Shown here: positions 8,380 to 20,030 of the stretch, piece by piece
Numbering within the stretch: position 1 is the stretch's first letter
Layout of the letters: each line of letters begins with the position of its first letter
DNA from: Sphingomonas hankookensis
Lineage (GTDB): Bacteria > Pseudomonadota > Alphaproteobacteria > Sphingomonadales > Sphingomonadaceae
Direction: 5' to 3'
Assembly: GCF_028551275.1 (NCBI RefSeq)
Contig: NZ_CP117025.1
Span: 3,278,001-3,342,000 of the forward strand
Length of the DNA: 64,000 nucleotides
Position numbers and translations under genes: made by a program
Notes under the pieces: model-generated
The model's input: only the letters and a program-made list of their open reading frames with translations
Told to the model about the DNA's origin: nothing
The model's database searches: none

Positions 8380-10443
8380 GCGAGCGGCGGTTTGAAGGCG
8401 GCACTGCGATCGTTGGTCCAGGGGACCGACGACAACGCACGCTCGCCCGGCGACCCCAGCCGGCGCCTGATCAGCGAAGCCGAGCATCACAGCCCCAACT
8501 GGTTCTGGCAGACCGACCGCAATGGGCGGATCTCCTATCTGAGCGACAAGATCGTCTCGGTACTGGCCGCCGCCGGGATCGATGCGATCGGCGCATCGTT
8601 GGTCGACGTGCTGCGCATCGCCGGCAGCGATTCGACCGCCGGCGACAACGAACGCACCATCGCCTTTCACCTGTCGGCCCGCACCGCCTTTACCGACTAT
8701 GCCGTCACCCCCGCCTCAGCCACGCATACCGACCGCAGCTGGACCGTATCGGGCAGCCCGTTCACCGACCCCTATGGTCGGTTCGAAGGGTTCGTCGGCA
8801 CCGGCACCGACATGGCCGCCGTGCGCCAATCGGATGCGGCGATCACCCGCCTCGCGCTGTTCGACAGCCTGACCGGCCTTGCCAACCGGCAACGGATGCG
8901 GATGTCGCTGGAACAGACCCTGGCCCAGCCGGGCTATGACGGCACCGCGCTGTTCCTCCTCGATCTCGACCGATTCAAGGCGGTCAACGACACGATGGGC
9001 CATCCGGTCGGCGACGCGCTGCTGAAGCAGGTGGCGCAGCGGCTGGAGCGGACGGTCGGCGATGCCGGGCTGGTCGGGCGGCTGGGCGGAGACGAGTTCC
9101 AGGTGATCCTGCCGCGCATCGCCAGCCGGTCGGACATGGTGACGCTGGCGCAGGCGATCATCACCGCGCTGTCGCAGCCCTATTTCCTGAACGGCGCCGC
9201 GGTATCGATCGGTTGTTCGATCGGCATCGCCGTATCGCCCGATCACGGCGCGACCCCCGACGCGCTGGTCGCCAATGCCGACCTCGCCCTCTATGCCGCC
9301 AAGGATGCCGGGCGCGGCGTCGCCCGCTTCTTCCACGACACCCTGCTGGATGGCGCGCGGTCGCGGCGACAGATGGAATCCGACCTGCGCGTCGCGCTGT
9401 CGCTCGACCAGATGCGCATCGTCTACCAGCCGGTCGTGGCGCTCGACGACAGCCGCATCACCGCGTTCGAAGCACTGCTGCGCTGGGAGCATCCGACGCG
9501 CGGGTCGCTCGAACCCGCCGAGTTCGTCGGCGTGGCGGAGGAGTGCCAGCTGATCGAATCGATCGGCGAATGGGTGTTGCGCACCGCCTGTCACGATGCC
9601 GCCGCCTGGCCCGGCGAGTCGCGGCTGGCGGTGCCGTTGTCGGGGGCGCAGTTCGCCAACCCCGCCCTGCCCGCGATCATCGCCAATGCCGTCGCGCGGT
9701 CGGGCCTGTCGCCCGAACGGCTGGAACTCGACCTCGACGAAGCCAGCGTGCTGCGCGACATGCGCGCCGCGGTCGGCAGCTTCGCCGCGCTGCACGGGAT
9801 CGGCGTCCGCCTCGCGCTCGACGATTTCGGCGCGGGACCGGCGTCGATGTCCTGCCTGCGCCGGTTGCCGTTCGACCGGATCAAGCTCGACCGATCCTTC
9901 GTGCGCGGCGTGAGCGATCCCGAAGGCCGCAACGCCGCCGTCGTCCGCGCGATCACGACTCTGGGCGAGGCGCTGGGCATCGATGTCACCGCCAAGGGCG
10001 TGGAATATCAGGACGAACTGAACGCGCTGCGCGATCTGGGCTGCTCCGACGTGCAGGGTCTGCTCTATGGCCCGCCGGTCGACAATGCGGCGGCGGCATC
10101 GCGGCTACTGGCGGAGGGCGGCGCGATGACCCCGCGCGGTCCCAAGGCGCCGCGCGCGCCGCGCACCCGCATGCTGCGCTCGACCACGATCGAGCTGAAC
10201 GGCACGCGCCGCTCCGCCCGCATCCGCGACCTGTCGAGCGACGGCGCGCTGATCGATCTCATCGATTTCGACGAAGCCGCGATCGGCACGACGCTCCGGA
10301 TCGATACCGGCGGCGGGCAATGGGTGGCGGCGACGCTGCGCTGGGCAGAGGACGGCCGCGCCGGGCTGCACTTCGACCACCCGATCACCGTCGAACGCCG
10401 CGTGACCATCCGCCGCAGCAGCGTGCGCGAACCCGGGGCGTAA
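8377..10443 (+). CDS. PAS-GGDEF-EAL-PilZ cyclic-di-GMP signalling protein with degenerate EAL
   Basis: 688-residue cytosolic protein without transmembrane segments. A PAS-like domain (about 35-150) precedes a GGDEF domain with an intact GGDEF motif (237-241), an EAL domain starting at EAL 365-367, and a C-terminal PilZ-like domain (about 595-680, DLSSDGALID). The GGDEF half should make cyclic-di-GMP. In the EAL half several conserved residues differ: Pro420 replaces Asn of the NxS motif, Asp452 stands where Glu is usual, and Lys540 replaces the Glu of EGVE (AKGVE here), so phosphodiesterase activity is doubtful. Start is TTG 8377, chosen because GGGGGA lies six bases before it and no ATG is in frame nearby. 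Confidence 0.88.
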   Translation: MASGGLKAALRSLVQGTDDNARSPGDPSRRLISEAEHHSPNWFWQTDRNGRISYLSDKIVSVLAAAGIDAIGASLVDVLRIAGSDSTAGDNERTIAFHLSARTAFTDYAVTPASATHTDRSWTVSGSPFTDPYGRFEGFVGTGTDMAAVRQSDAAITRLALFDSLTGLANRQRMRMSLEQTLAQPGYDGTALFLLDLDRFKAVNDTMGHPVGDALLKQVAQRLERTVGDAGLVGRLGGDEFQVILPRIASRSDMVTLAQAIITALSQPYFLNGAAVSIGCSIGIAVSPDHGATPDALVANADLALYAAKDAGRGVARFFHDTLLDGARSRRQMESDLRVALSLDQMRIVYQPVVALDDSRITAFEALLRWEHPTRGSLEPAEFVGVAEECQLIESIGEWVLRTACHDAAAWPGESRLAVPLSGAQFANPALPAIIANAVARSGLSPERLELDLDEASVLRDMRAAVGSFAALHGIGVRLALDDFGAGPASMSCLRRLPFDRIKLDRSFVRGVSDPEGRNAAVVRAITTLGEALGIDVTAKGVEYQDELNALRDLGCSDVQGLLYGPPVDNAAAASRLLAEGGAMTPRGPKAPRAPRTRMLRSTTIELNGTRRSARIRDLSSDGALIDLIDFDEAAIGTTLRIDTGGGQWVAATLRWAEDGRAGLHFDHPITVERRVTIRRSSVREPGA

Positions 10444-12765
<2,322 letters not shown>

Positions 12766-12918
12766 CGTTTTTGCAACGCACACAAAGAGACTGAGTTCCC
12801 CGCTTTCGGTTGTCGCAAAATAGAAATATGGCGCGTCCATTGGCGCCGGGACGGTGAATGCCACCGCCTGAACCAGCGTACCGAGTCGCGCCACGACCTT
12901 GCGATTCAAAGGGGACTT

Positions 12919-15435
12919 ATGAACACCAAGCTCTATGCCGGCGTGGCCTTTGCCGCGCTCCTGCTCCCGGCCTCCGCCTTTGCGCAGTCGACCGGCTCGA
13001 CCGATTTCGAATCGGAAGAAATCGTCGTGACGGGTTCGACCGTGAACAACGGCGTCGACGGCATCAAGATCCCCGACGGCCCCAAGGCGCGCGTCGTGCT
13101 GGATCAGGAATTCCTGGCCAAGCAGACCCCGGGCAACACCGTCCTCGACGCGTTGAACATCGTTCCCGGCGTCAACTTCACCCAGAGCGATCCGTTCGGT
13201 TCGTCGGGCGGCAACATCCGTATCCGCGGCTTCGACGGCAACCGCGTCTCGCTGACCTTCGACGGTTTCCCGCTGAACGATTCGGGCAACTACGCGATCT
13301 ATTCGAACCAGCAGCTCGACCCCGAGCTGGTTGACGAAATAAACGTCAACCTCGGCGCGACCGACGTCGACAGCCCGACCGCATCGTCGTCGGGCGGCAC
13401 GATCAACTATCGCACGCTGATCCCGTCGGAAACGCTGTCGGCGACGCTGGTCGCGTCGTATGGTGATTTCGATTTTCACCGCGTGTTCGGCCTGATCGAG
13501 ACCGGCAACCTGACCTCGTTTGGCACCCGCGCCTTCCTGTCGGCGTCGAAGGCGTCGAACGACAAATTCCGTGGTCCGGGCGAAATCCGCAAGCAACAGT
13601 TCAACGCCGGCATCTATCAGCCGCTCGGTGATAATGGCGACTTCATCCGCATCTCGGGCCACTATAATGAGAACCGGAACAACCAGTATCGCAACCCGTC
13701 GGTCGGCGACATCCGCAACCTTCTGGGCACTGGGGTCATCCCCGCGAACGCATCGGCGACCCCGGAAAATCCGATCCGCATCGATCTGAACAACAGCCAG
13801 TTCGAAACGGTCAGCAACTTTGAAAATAACGAATTCTGCAACCGCCCGACCCCGATAAACGGTGCCGTTCAGAACGAATCGACCGGCGATGCTGCCAACT
13901 GTTCGAACTATTATGGCGTCCGTATCAACCCGTCGAACACCGGCAACGTGCGCGCCAACTCGCGCTTTTCGCTGACCGACAACCTGACGCTGACCCTCGA
14001 CGGGTCGTATCAGTATGTGCTGGCACATGGTGGCGGTACCTCGACTTTGGAAGAGACGTCCGCGCGTGCGCGTGGCACGGCGAATGTCCAAGGTGTCGAC
14101 TACAACGGTGATGGCGATTTCGGCGCAGTTGTCGGCGGTGTTTTCCGTCCTGATGTCGTCCGCTTCTTCTCGCCAAACATCACCAACACCAACCGCTACA
14201 CCGGCATCGCGTCGCTGCGCTACGACTTCAACGAAGACCAGCGCGTCCGTGTCGCCTACACCTACGACAATGCGCAGCATCGTCAGACCGGCGAATGGGG
14301 CTATCTCTATTCGAACGGCATGCCGGAAAACCCGTTCTCGGGCCGCAACGGCCGTCCGGTGCTGACCGCCGACGGCTTCACCCTGACCCAGCGCGACCGC
14401 AAATCGGTGGCGTTGCTCAACCAGATCTCGGGCGAGTACATCGGCCGCTTTTTCGACCGTAACCTGACGATCCAGGCCGGATTGCGCGTGCCGTTTTTCA
14501 AGCGCGATCTGGAAACCTACTGCCCGATTGAGGCACGCGGTTCGGGCTTCGCCTATTGCACCAGCGAACCGGCGGCGGGCCTGCGTATCATCGCGCCGGA
14601 CGCGGTTGTGCCCACGACCGGTGCGACCCCCTATTACGCGCCGTTCGCAACGACCTATAAGTACGACGCGATCCTACCGAACGTGGGCTTCACCTACAAT
14701 TTTGTCGACACCAACGTCAGCATGTTCGGCAGCTACGCCAAGGGTCTGTCGGCGCCGCGTACCGACAACCTGTATCGCGCGCCGTTCATCGGCGTGGAGC
14801 CGGAAAAGACCGACTCGTTCGATCTCGGTCTGCGCTACAACAGCCGCATGATCCAGTCGCAGCTGACCGGCTGGTACATCGGCTACAAGAACCGCATCGT
14901 GACCTCGTTCGATTTCGATCAGGGCATCTCGTTCGACCGCAACATCGGCGCGGTGGAAAGCTACGGCTTCGACGGCACCGTCACCGTGCGTCCGGCCAGC
15001 TGGCTCGGGCTGACGGCGATCGCGTCGTACACCCACACCGAACTGCTCTCGAACGTGCAGACCACCGGCACCACGGTCGTTGCGACCCGTGGCAAGAAAG
15101 TCACCGAAACCCCCGAATGGCAGTTCGGCGGACGTGCCGAGTTCAACTACGGCCCGCTGAACGTCGGCGTGCAGGGCAAGTGGGTTGACGAACGCTTCGC
15201 AACCGACCTGAACGACGTGGTCGTCGGTGCCTATACGCTGGTCGATCTCGATGCACGCTTCAGCCTCGAGCCTTATGGTCTGCGCCGTACCAGCCTCGCG
15301 CTGAACGTCCGCAACCTCTTCGACGAACGGTATTTCGGCAACATCAGCACGCAGGTCGACGCACGTTCGGGCAATCCGAACTTCACCGTCGGCTACCCGC
15401 GCACGGTCATCGGTTCGATCAAGTTCGGCTTCTAA
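12919..15435 (+). CDS. TonB-dependent outer-membrane receptor
   Basis: 838-residue outer-membrane receptor. It begins with a Sec signal peptide (LLLPASAFA, cleavage near residue 23), then a TonB-box-like EEIVVTGS near 35-42, a plug domain (about 60-165, IRIRGFDGNRVSLTFDG) and a 22-strand barrel ending in the terminal aromatic SIKFGF. Codon use and GC are less extreme than in the neighbours, with many AAC and GGT codons, which suggests strong expression. Substrate is unknown. A good terminator follows at 15461. The kinase and regulator genes downstream are candidates for controlling it, by position only. Confidence 0.9.
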   Translation: MNTKLYAGVAFAALLLPASAFAQSTGSTDFESEEIVVTGSTVNNGVDGIKIPDGPKARVVLDQEFLAKQTPGNTVLDALNIVPGVNFTQSDPFGSSGGNIRIRGFDGNRVSLTFDGFPLNDSGNYAIYSNQQLDPELVDEINVNLGATDVDSPTASSSGGTINYRTLIPSETLSATLVASYGDFDFHRVFGLIETGNLTSFGTRAFLSASKASNDKFRGPGEIRKQQFNAGIYQPLGDNGDFIRISGHYNENRNNQYRNPSVGDIRNLLGTGVIPANASATPENPIRIDLNNSQFETVSNFENNEFCNRPTPINGAVQNESTGDAANCSNYYGVRINPSNTGNVRANSRFSLTDNLTLTLDGSYQYVLAHGGGTSTLEETSARARGTANVQGVDYNGDGDFGAVVGGVFRPDVVRFFSPNITNTNRYTGIASLRYDFNEDQRVRVAYTYDNAQHRQTGEWGYLYSNGMPENPFSGRNGRPVLTADGFTLTQRDRKSVALLNQISGEYIGRFFDRNLTIQAGLRVPFFKRDLETYCPIEARGSGFAYCTSEPAAGLRIIAPDAVVPTTGATPYYAPFATTYKYDAILPNVGFTYNFVDTNVSMFGSYAKGLSAPRTDNLYRAPFIGVEPEKTDSFDLGLRYNSRMIQSQLTGWYIGYKNRIVTSFDFDQGISFDRNIGAVESYGFDGTVTVRPASWLGLTAIASYTHTELLSNVQTTGTTVVATRGKKVTETPEWQFGGRAEFNYGPLNVGVQGKWVDERFATDLNDVVVGAYTLVDLDARFSLEPYGLRRTSLALNVRNLFDERYFGNISTQVDARSGNPNFTVGYPRTVIGSIKFGF

Positions 15436-15460
15436 GCCCGACCCGATCCAACCAACCGCG

Positions 15461-15497
15461 AACCGCCGTCCCGGCAACGGGGCGGCGGTTTTCGTTT
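15461..15497 (+). terminator. Rho-independent terminator after the TonB receptor gene
   Basis: AACCGCCG (15461-15468) pairs with CGGCGGTT (15483-15490), extended by CCC/GGG pairs inside, and is followed by a T-rich run (TTTTCGTTT). It lies 25 bases after the receptor stop codon. Confidence 0.8.
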
Positions 15498-15583
15498 GGG
15501 GGCCGCTTGCGCTAAGGCCATTTTGCCAACCCGCCCCCGCCCCGCTATGACCATGCGGGGGCACAAGACGACTGACGGAGCGC

Positions 15584-16684
15584 ATGACGCCGAAGCCCGC
15601 CATTTTCTCGCGCCCCTTCTTCGAACAGAAGAACCGCGCCTTCTGGCTGCTGCAGGCGGCCGGCTGGACCGGCTATCTGCTGCTGCGCTCGGTCTCGACC
15701 GTGGCCAGCGCCGCGTCGCTCAAGAATGTGCTGGGCAATATCGTCGAGGTGATCGTCGGCTATTGCCTGACGCTGCTGATGAGCGTGCTCTACGGCTATT
15801 ATCGCTCGCTGCCGCGCGTGCCGGCGATCTTCCTGACGATGTGCACCTTGTCGGCGGCGACCTTCGCCTATTCGCTGATCGACGCCTTCGTCTTCACCTT
15901 CATCCGCAACGTGTCGCCCGATGTCAGCCTGTCGCTGGTGCTCGGCACGCTGTTCCTGAACTTCACCGTGCTGACCGGCTGGTCGGCGCTCTATTTCGGG
16001 ATCAATTTCTACCTGGTGGTCGAACAGCAGGTCGACGAGATGCGGATGCTGGAGATGCAGGCGTCGTCGGCACAGCTCGCCATGCTGCGCTATCAGCTGA
16101 ACCCGCATTTCCTGTTCAACACGCTGAATTCGATCTCGACCCTCGTCCTGCTGAAACAGACCGAGAAGGCGAATGTGATGCTCAGCCGCCTGTCGTCGTT
16201 CCTGCGCTACACGCTCGCCAACGAACCGACCGCGCACGTCACGCTGGAGCAGGAGGTTGAAACCCTCAAACTCTATCTCGATATCGAAAAGATGCGGTTC
16301 GAAGATCGCCTGCGTACCTGTTTCGACATCGATGCCCGCGTGGCGCACGCGCGGTTGCCGTCGCTGCTGCTGCAACCGTTGGTCGAAAACGCGATCAAAT
16401 ATGCCGTCACGCCGCAGGAGGACGGGGCCGATATCGCGATCACCGCTCGACTGGCCGGGGATCGGGTGCAGATCGCCGTGTCCGATACCGGGCCCGGCTT
16501 GATCGACGGACCGAAGCGGCCGACGCTTTCCACCGGTGTCGGCATTCAGAATATCCGGGACCGGCTGGCACAGGCGTACGGCCCCGACCATCGTTTCGAA
16601 ACCCGCGCCGGCAACGACGGCGGGTTCGTGGTCGAGATCGAACTGCCCTACCAGACGCAAGACGTTACCAAAGAGGCTGCATGA
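15584..16684 (+). CDS. LytS/YehU-type sensor histidine kinase
   Basis: 366-residue membrane kinase. Four hydrophobic segments between about residues 20 and 150 form the sensor, then a His_kinase domain carries the phospho-acceptor His175 in QLNPHFLFNTLNS, and an HATPase domain (about 260-355) shows VENAIKYA and SDTGPGL. This family signals to LytTR-type regulators; the next gene is one and overlaps it by 4 bp (ATGA), so they form a two-component pair. The signal sensed is not evident. Confidence 0.92.
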   Translation: MTPKPAIFSRPFFEQKNRAFWLLQAAGWTGYLLLRSVSTVASAASLKNVLGNIVEVIVGYCLTLLMSVLYGYYRSLPRVPAIFLTMCTLSAATFAYSLIDAFVFTFIRNVSPDVSLSLVLGTLFLNFTVLTGWSALYFGINFYLVVEQQVDEMRMLEMQASSAQLAMLRYQLNPHFLFNTLNSISTLVLLKQTEKANVMLSRLSSFLRYTLANEPTAHVTLEQEVETLKLYLDIEKMRFEDRLRTCFDIDARVAHARLPSLLLQPLVENAIKYAVTPQEDGADIAITARLAGDRVQIAVSDTGPGLIDGPKRPTLSTGVGIQNIRDRLAQAYGPDHRFETRAGNDGGFVVEIELPYQTQDVTKEAA

Positions 16685-17493
16685 CCATCCGTACCATCCT
16701 TGTCGACGACGAATCGTTGGCGATTCAGGGCCTCGAACTGCGGTTGCAGGCGCATGAGGATGTCGAGATCATCGACAAATGCCAGAACGGCCGCGAAGCG
16801 ATCCGGTCGATCAAGACCCATAAGCCCGACCTCGTCTTCCTCGACATCCAGATGCCGGGGTTCGACGGCTTTTCGGTGGTGCAGGGGCTGATGGAGGTCG
16901 AACCGCCGCTGGTGGTGTTCGTGACCGCGTACAGCGACCACGCGATCCGCGCGTTCGAGGCGCAGGCGGTCGATTACCTGATGAAGCCGGTCGAGGAATC
17001 GCGCCTCGCCGATACGCTCGATCGCGTGCGCCAGCGCCTGTCGGAAAAGCGCGGCCAGGCCGAGGTCGAGAAGCTGAAGGAAGTGCTCGCCGAAGTCGCG
17101 CCGGACACCGCGGCGGAAATGGAAGCGGCCGATGGCGCGAACGACGACGCGGTCGGCGCCAACCGCTTCGAAAAGCTCATCAACATCAAGGATCGCGGCC
17201 AGATCTTCCGCGTCGATGTCGACACGATCGAGATGATCGAGGCGGCGGGCGACTACATGGTCATCAACACCGGCGACAATTCGCTGGTGCTGCGCGAGAC
17301 GATGAAGGACCTTGAAAAGCGGCTCGACCCGCGCCGGTTCCAGCGGGTGCACCGCTCGACCATCGTCAATCTCGACCTCGTCAAGCAGGTGAAGCCGCAC
17401 ACCAATGGCGAATGTTTCCTGATCCTCGAATCGGGTTCGCAGGTGAAGGTCAGCCGCTCGTACCGCGACGTGGTGGCGCGCTTCGTCCACTGA
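16681..17493 (+). CDS. LytTR-family response regulator
   Basis: 270-residue regulator. The receiver domain (about 1-120) has DDE acidic residues at 9-11 and phospho-acceptor Asp55 in LVFLDIQMPG, plus the conserved Lys in LMKPVEE. The C-terminal LytTR DNA-binding domain (about 165-268) shows RFQRVHRSTIVN and VSRSYRD. It is coupled to the kinase gene by a 4-bp overlap, and its stop overlaps the following trhO start (TGATG). Targets are unknown; the upstream TonB receptor gene is a reasonable first guess. Confidence 0.92.
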   Translation: MTIRTILVDDESLAIQGLELRLQAHEDVEIIDKCQNGREAIRSIKTHKPDLVFLDIQMPGFDGFSVVQGLMEVEPPLVVFVTAYSDHAIRAFEAQAVDYLMKPVEESRLADTLDRVRQRLSEKRGQAEVEKLKEVLAEVAPDTAAEMEAADGANDDAVGANRFEKLINIKDRGQIFRVDVDTIEMIEAAGDYMVINTGDNSLVLRETMKDLEKRLDPRRFQRVHRSTIVNLDLVKQVKPHTNGECFLILESGSQVKVSRSYRDVVARFVH

Positions 17494-18425
17494 TGACCGG
17501 GCTGACCGTCGCGGCACTCTACCGCTTTACGAAGATTGCCGACCCGCAGGCGGTCCGCGACACGCTGGAAACTGTGCTGGCCGAGGCGGGGGTTCGCGGC
17601 ACGCTGCTGATCGCCTCGGAAGGGGTCAACGGCACCATCGCCGGCAGCGCGGAGGGCATCGCCACCGCGCTCGCCGCGATCCGCGCCCTGCCCGGCTGCG
17701 AAGACCTGACACCGAAGTTCAGCCATGCGGCGACGATGCCGTTCCACCGGCTGAAGGTGCGGGTGAAGCGCGAGATCGTAACGATGGGCGTGCCCGGCAC
17801 CGATCCCAATCGGATCGTCGGCACCTATGTCGCCCCCGCCGACTGGAACGCGCTGATCGCCGACCCGGAAACGGTCGTGATCGACACCCGCAATGCCTAT
17901 GAGGTGAAGGTCGGCACTTTTGCCGGCGCGGTCGATCCACAGACCGACAGCTTCCGCGACTTTCCCGACTGGTTCCGCGCCAATCGCGACATGCTGCTGG
18001 CCGGCAAACGCAAGGTCGCGATGTTCTGCACCGGCGGCATCCGTTGCGAGAAATCCACCGCGTTCCTGAAGGGCGAAGGCGTCGAGGACGTCTATCACCT
18101 CGACGGCGGCATCCTGAAATATCTGGAGGAAGTGCCCGCGCAGGCGAGTGCGTGGGAGGGCGAATGCTTCGTCTTCGACGAACGCGTCGCGGTCGGCCAT
18201 GGGCTGACGCAAGGCACCCACGCGCTATGCCGCGGCTGCCGCATGCCGGTCAGCCCGGAAGAGCGCACGTCACCGTTGTTCGAGGAAGGCGTACAATGCC
18301 CCGCCTGCGCCGGCACCCGCGACGCCGCGACGCTGGCGGCGAAGGCCGAACGGCACCGACAGGTGATGCTGGCCGCCAGACGCGGCGAACAGCATGTGGG
18401 TAAGCGGATGGCGCGGGAAGCCTAG
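17493..18425 (+). CDS. trhO: tRNA uridine(34) hydroxylase, rhodanese-like (TrhO/UPF0176)
   Basis: 310-residue cytosolic protein of the TrhO (YceA) family, which hydroxylates U34 of certain tRNAs as a step toward 5-carboxymethoxy/methoxyuridine. An N-terminal acylphosphatase-like region (GTLLIASEGVNGTI) leads into a rhodanese domain with active-site Cys in FCTGGIRCEKS (near residue 177) and a C-terminal cysteine-rich block (CRGCRMP...CPAC). ATG 17493 overlaps the regulator stop by 1 bp, so it is probably cotranscribed with the two-component pair, although the functions look unrelated. Confidence 0.9.
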   Translation: MTGLTVAALYRFTKIADPQAVRDTLETVLAEAGVRGTLLIASEGVNGTIAGSAEGIATALAAIRALPGCEDLTPKFSHAATMPFHRLKVRVKREIVTMGVPGTDPNRIVGTYVAPADWNALIADPETVVIDTRNAYEVKVGTFAGAVDPQTDSFRDFPDWFRANRDMLLAGKRKVAMFCTGGIRCEKSTAFLKGEGVEDVYHLDGGILKYLEEVPAQASAWEGECFVFDERVAVGHGLTQGTHALCRGCRMPVSPEERTSPLFEEGVQCPACAGTRDAATLAAKAERHRQVMLAARRGEQHVGKRMAREA

Positions 18426-18447
18426 CCTCCACAATCCGCGCCACGAA

Positions 18448-18530
18448 CGTCACCCCAGCGCAGGCTGGGGTCTCTCCGTAATCAGGCGCGCTCCTCGCCG
18501 CAGGAGGCCCCAGCCTTCACTGGGGCGACG
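18448..18530. repeat. Family B palindromic repeat pair, CCCCAGC variant
   Basis: Arms GTCACCCCAGCGCAGGCTGG (from 18449) and CCCCAGCCTTCACTGGGGCG (to 18527) are inverted copies. It separates the convergent trhO and DUF3297 genes and may act as a bidirectional stop. Confidence 0.8.
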
Positions 18531-18537
18531 CCCTCTA

Positions 18538-18828
18538 TTACTCCGCCTCGCCGCCCTTCGTTTCGTCCGCAGGCGCATCCGCACCCTCGGCCGGCGTCTG
18601 GAAATAGGCTTCGACCGGGCCCGACAGCTTGATGGTCAGCGGCTGGCCCTTGCGGTCGACCTTCTTGCCGAGGCCGACGCGGATCCAGCCTTCGGAGATC
18701 GAATATTCCTCGACATCGTTGCGCTCGGCGCCCTTGAAGCGGATGCCGATGCCGCGCTCCAGCACGGGCTGGTCGAAATGCGGGCTGCGCGGATTGATCG
18801 AGAGGCGATCGGGGGGCGTATCAGTCAT
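18538..18828 (-). CDS. DUF3297 family protein
   Basis: 96-residue soluble protein matching the small DUF3297 family: PPDRLSINPRSPHFD at the N-terminus, then GIGIRFKGAERNDVEEYSISEGWIRV and a KVDRKGQPLTIKL segment. The C-terminal 15 residues are acidic and of low complexity. No function is established. It ends 8 bases from the repeat at 18448-18530. Family recognition is from conserved text only. Confidence 0.75.
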   Translation of the reverse strand: MTDTPPDRLSINPRSPHFDQPVLERGIGIRFKGAERNDVEEYSISEGWIRVGLGKKVDRKGQPLTIKLSGPVEAYFQTPAEGADAPADETKGGEAE

Positions 18829-18865
18829 GGGCGCGGCCCATGCCGCAAAACGCCGCGCCCGCCAA

Positions 18866-18898
18866 GCGGAAAGGGCGGAGGATCGCTCCCCCGCCCCG
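18866..18898 (-). terminator. Possible terminator for the glycine-zipper gene
   Basis: On the minus strand, GGGCGGGGGA (18896-18887), a GCGA loop and TCCTCCGCCC (18882-18873) form a GC-rich stem with one mismatch, followed by TTTCC. It lies about 25 bases downstream of the stop at 18921. The short T-run makes this uncertain. Confidence 0.4.
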
Positions 18899-18920
18899 CC
18901 GCATGTCGTGCGGTCAACAA

Positions 18921-19334
18921 TCAGTTACAAACGCGCACGCGCACCGTCTGGTCGTAATAGGGATCGTAGCGCCGCTCGACCCAGCACCGCTGATAGTTGT
19001 TGTAGCGATAGGCGTAATAGCCGTCGTTCGGATAATAGCCCCGCTGGCGATAGAAGCGGTCGTCGTAATTATAGGCATAGCCCCGGTCGCGATAATAGCG
19101 ATCGCGGAACCGCCGGTCGTTCGCGCTCGACGCCAGCGCCGCGCCGATCGCGAGGCCCGCAATGCCGGCGACGACCGCCGCACCGCCATTGTCGCGGCCC
19201 CGGTGCCAGCCGCGGTCGTAGCCACGGTCCCAGCCATAGCCGCGGCGCCACTGTGCATCGGCCGGCGCGGCAGCGGTCAGCGCCGTCGCGGCCAGCGACA
19301 ACCCCAGGCCCGCCTTGGTCAGCAAGCTATTCAT
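18921..19334 (-). CDS. Exported glycine-zipper protein rich in Arg and Tyr
   Basis: 137 residues. A Sec signal peptide (LSLAATALTAAAPADA, cleavage near 27) precedes RG/WDRG repeats, a glycine-zipper segment (AAVVAGIAGLAIGAALASS, about 52-70) that could span or insert into a membrane, and a C-terminal region with many Tyr, Arg and Asn and two cysteines (near residues 118 and 136). Similar small proteins are common in sphingomonads and are described as envelope proteins of unknown function. ATG 19334 has GAGGAG six bases upstream. Confidence 0.75.
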   Translation of the reverse strand: MNSLLTKAGLGLSLAATALTAAAPADAQWRRGYGWDRGYDRGWHRGRDNGGAAVVAGIAGLAIGAALASSANDRRFRDRYYRDRGYAYNYDDRFYRQRGYYPNDGYYAYRYNNYQRCWVERRYDPYYDQTVRVRVCN

Positions 19335-19475
19335 GCCAATCTCCTCAACCTGCGTGGGGGCCAGCAAGGCCCTTGTCACGACGACGCATCTGCGCCGATG
19401 ATCGAGTCGATAGCACCGGGCGACTGAACGGACGCGGAACCGGCCATTCACCGGCGGTTTAGGGAAGGGGTAACC

Positions 19476-19874
19476 ATGGCACACTGGCTGTTGAAGTCCG
19501 AACCCGACAGCTATGGCTGGAACGATCTGGTCCGCGACGGCGGCACCGAATGGGACGGGGTGCGCAACCACGCCGCCGCAAAGCATCTGCGCGCGATGGC
19601 GGTCGGCGACGACGCGATCTTCTATCATTCGGGCAAGGACAAGGCGGCGGTCGGCATCGCGCGCATCGCCCGCGCGGCGCAGGCGGATGGCGACGAAGGC
19701 TGGGTGTCGGTCCGCGTGGAGCCCGACCGCGCCCTGCCCCGCCCCGTGACGCTGGCGGCGATGAAGGCGGCGGTCGGGTTGCAGGACATGGCGATGCTGC
19801 GCCAGTCGCGGCTGTCGGTGTCGCCGGTGACGGACGGGGAATGGACGGCGCTGATGCGTTTGGCGGGGGAGTAG
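19476..19874 (+). CDS. EVE domain protein
   Basis: 132-residue single-domain EVE (PUA-like) protein: AHWLLKSEPDSYGWNDLV at the start, then WDGVRNHAAAKHLRAMAVGDDAIFYHS, all typical of the family. EVE domains bind modified bases in RNA or DNA; the stand-alone bacterial protein has no settled role. The gene is monocistronic and followed by two kinds of inverted repeat. Confidence 0.9.
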   Translation: MAHWLLKSEPDSYGWNDLVRDGGTEWDGVRNHAAAKHLRAMAVGDDAIFYHSGKDKAAVGIARIARAAQADGDEGWVSVRVEPDRALPRPVTLAAMKAAVGLQDMAMLRQSRLSVSPVTDGEWTALMRLAGE

Positions 19875-19894
19875 CGACTTCTCTCCAACAACCC

Positions 19895-20014
19895 CGTTTG
19901 GTTCGAGCAGCTTCGAGCCTGTCGAGAAGCGGCCGTCGAGAACTCCCCGTTTGGGGCAAGGCGTTCTCGACAGACGCTTCTCGACTACGCTCGAAGCTGC
20001 TCGAACCAAACGGA
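19895..20014. repeat. Family C inverted repeat, well-conserved copy
   Basis: Left arm CGTTTGGTTCGAGCAGCTTC (19895-19914, continuing to GAGAAGC at 19930) and right arm GAAGCTGCTCGAACCAAACG (19993-20012) are near-perfect inverted copies about 60 bases apart, with a second small palindrome CCGTTTGGGG between them. Confidence 0.85.
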
Positions 20015-20030
20015 GAAAACCAACCCCCAC

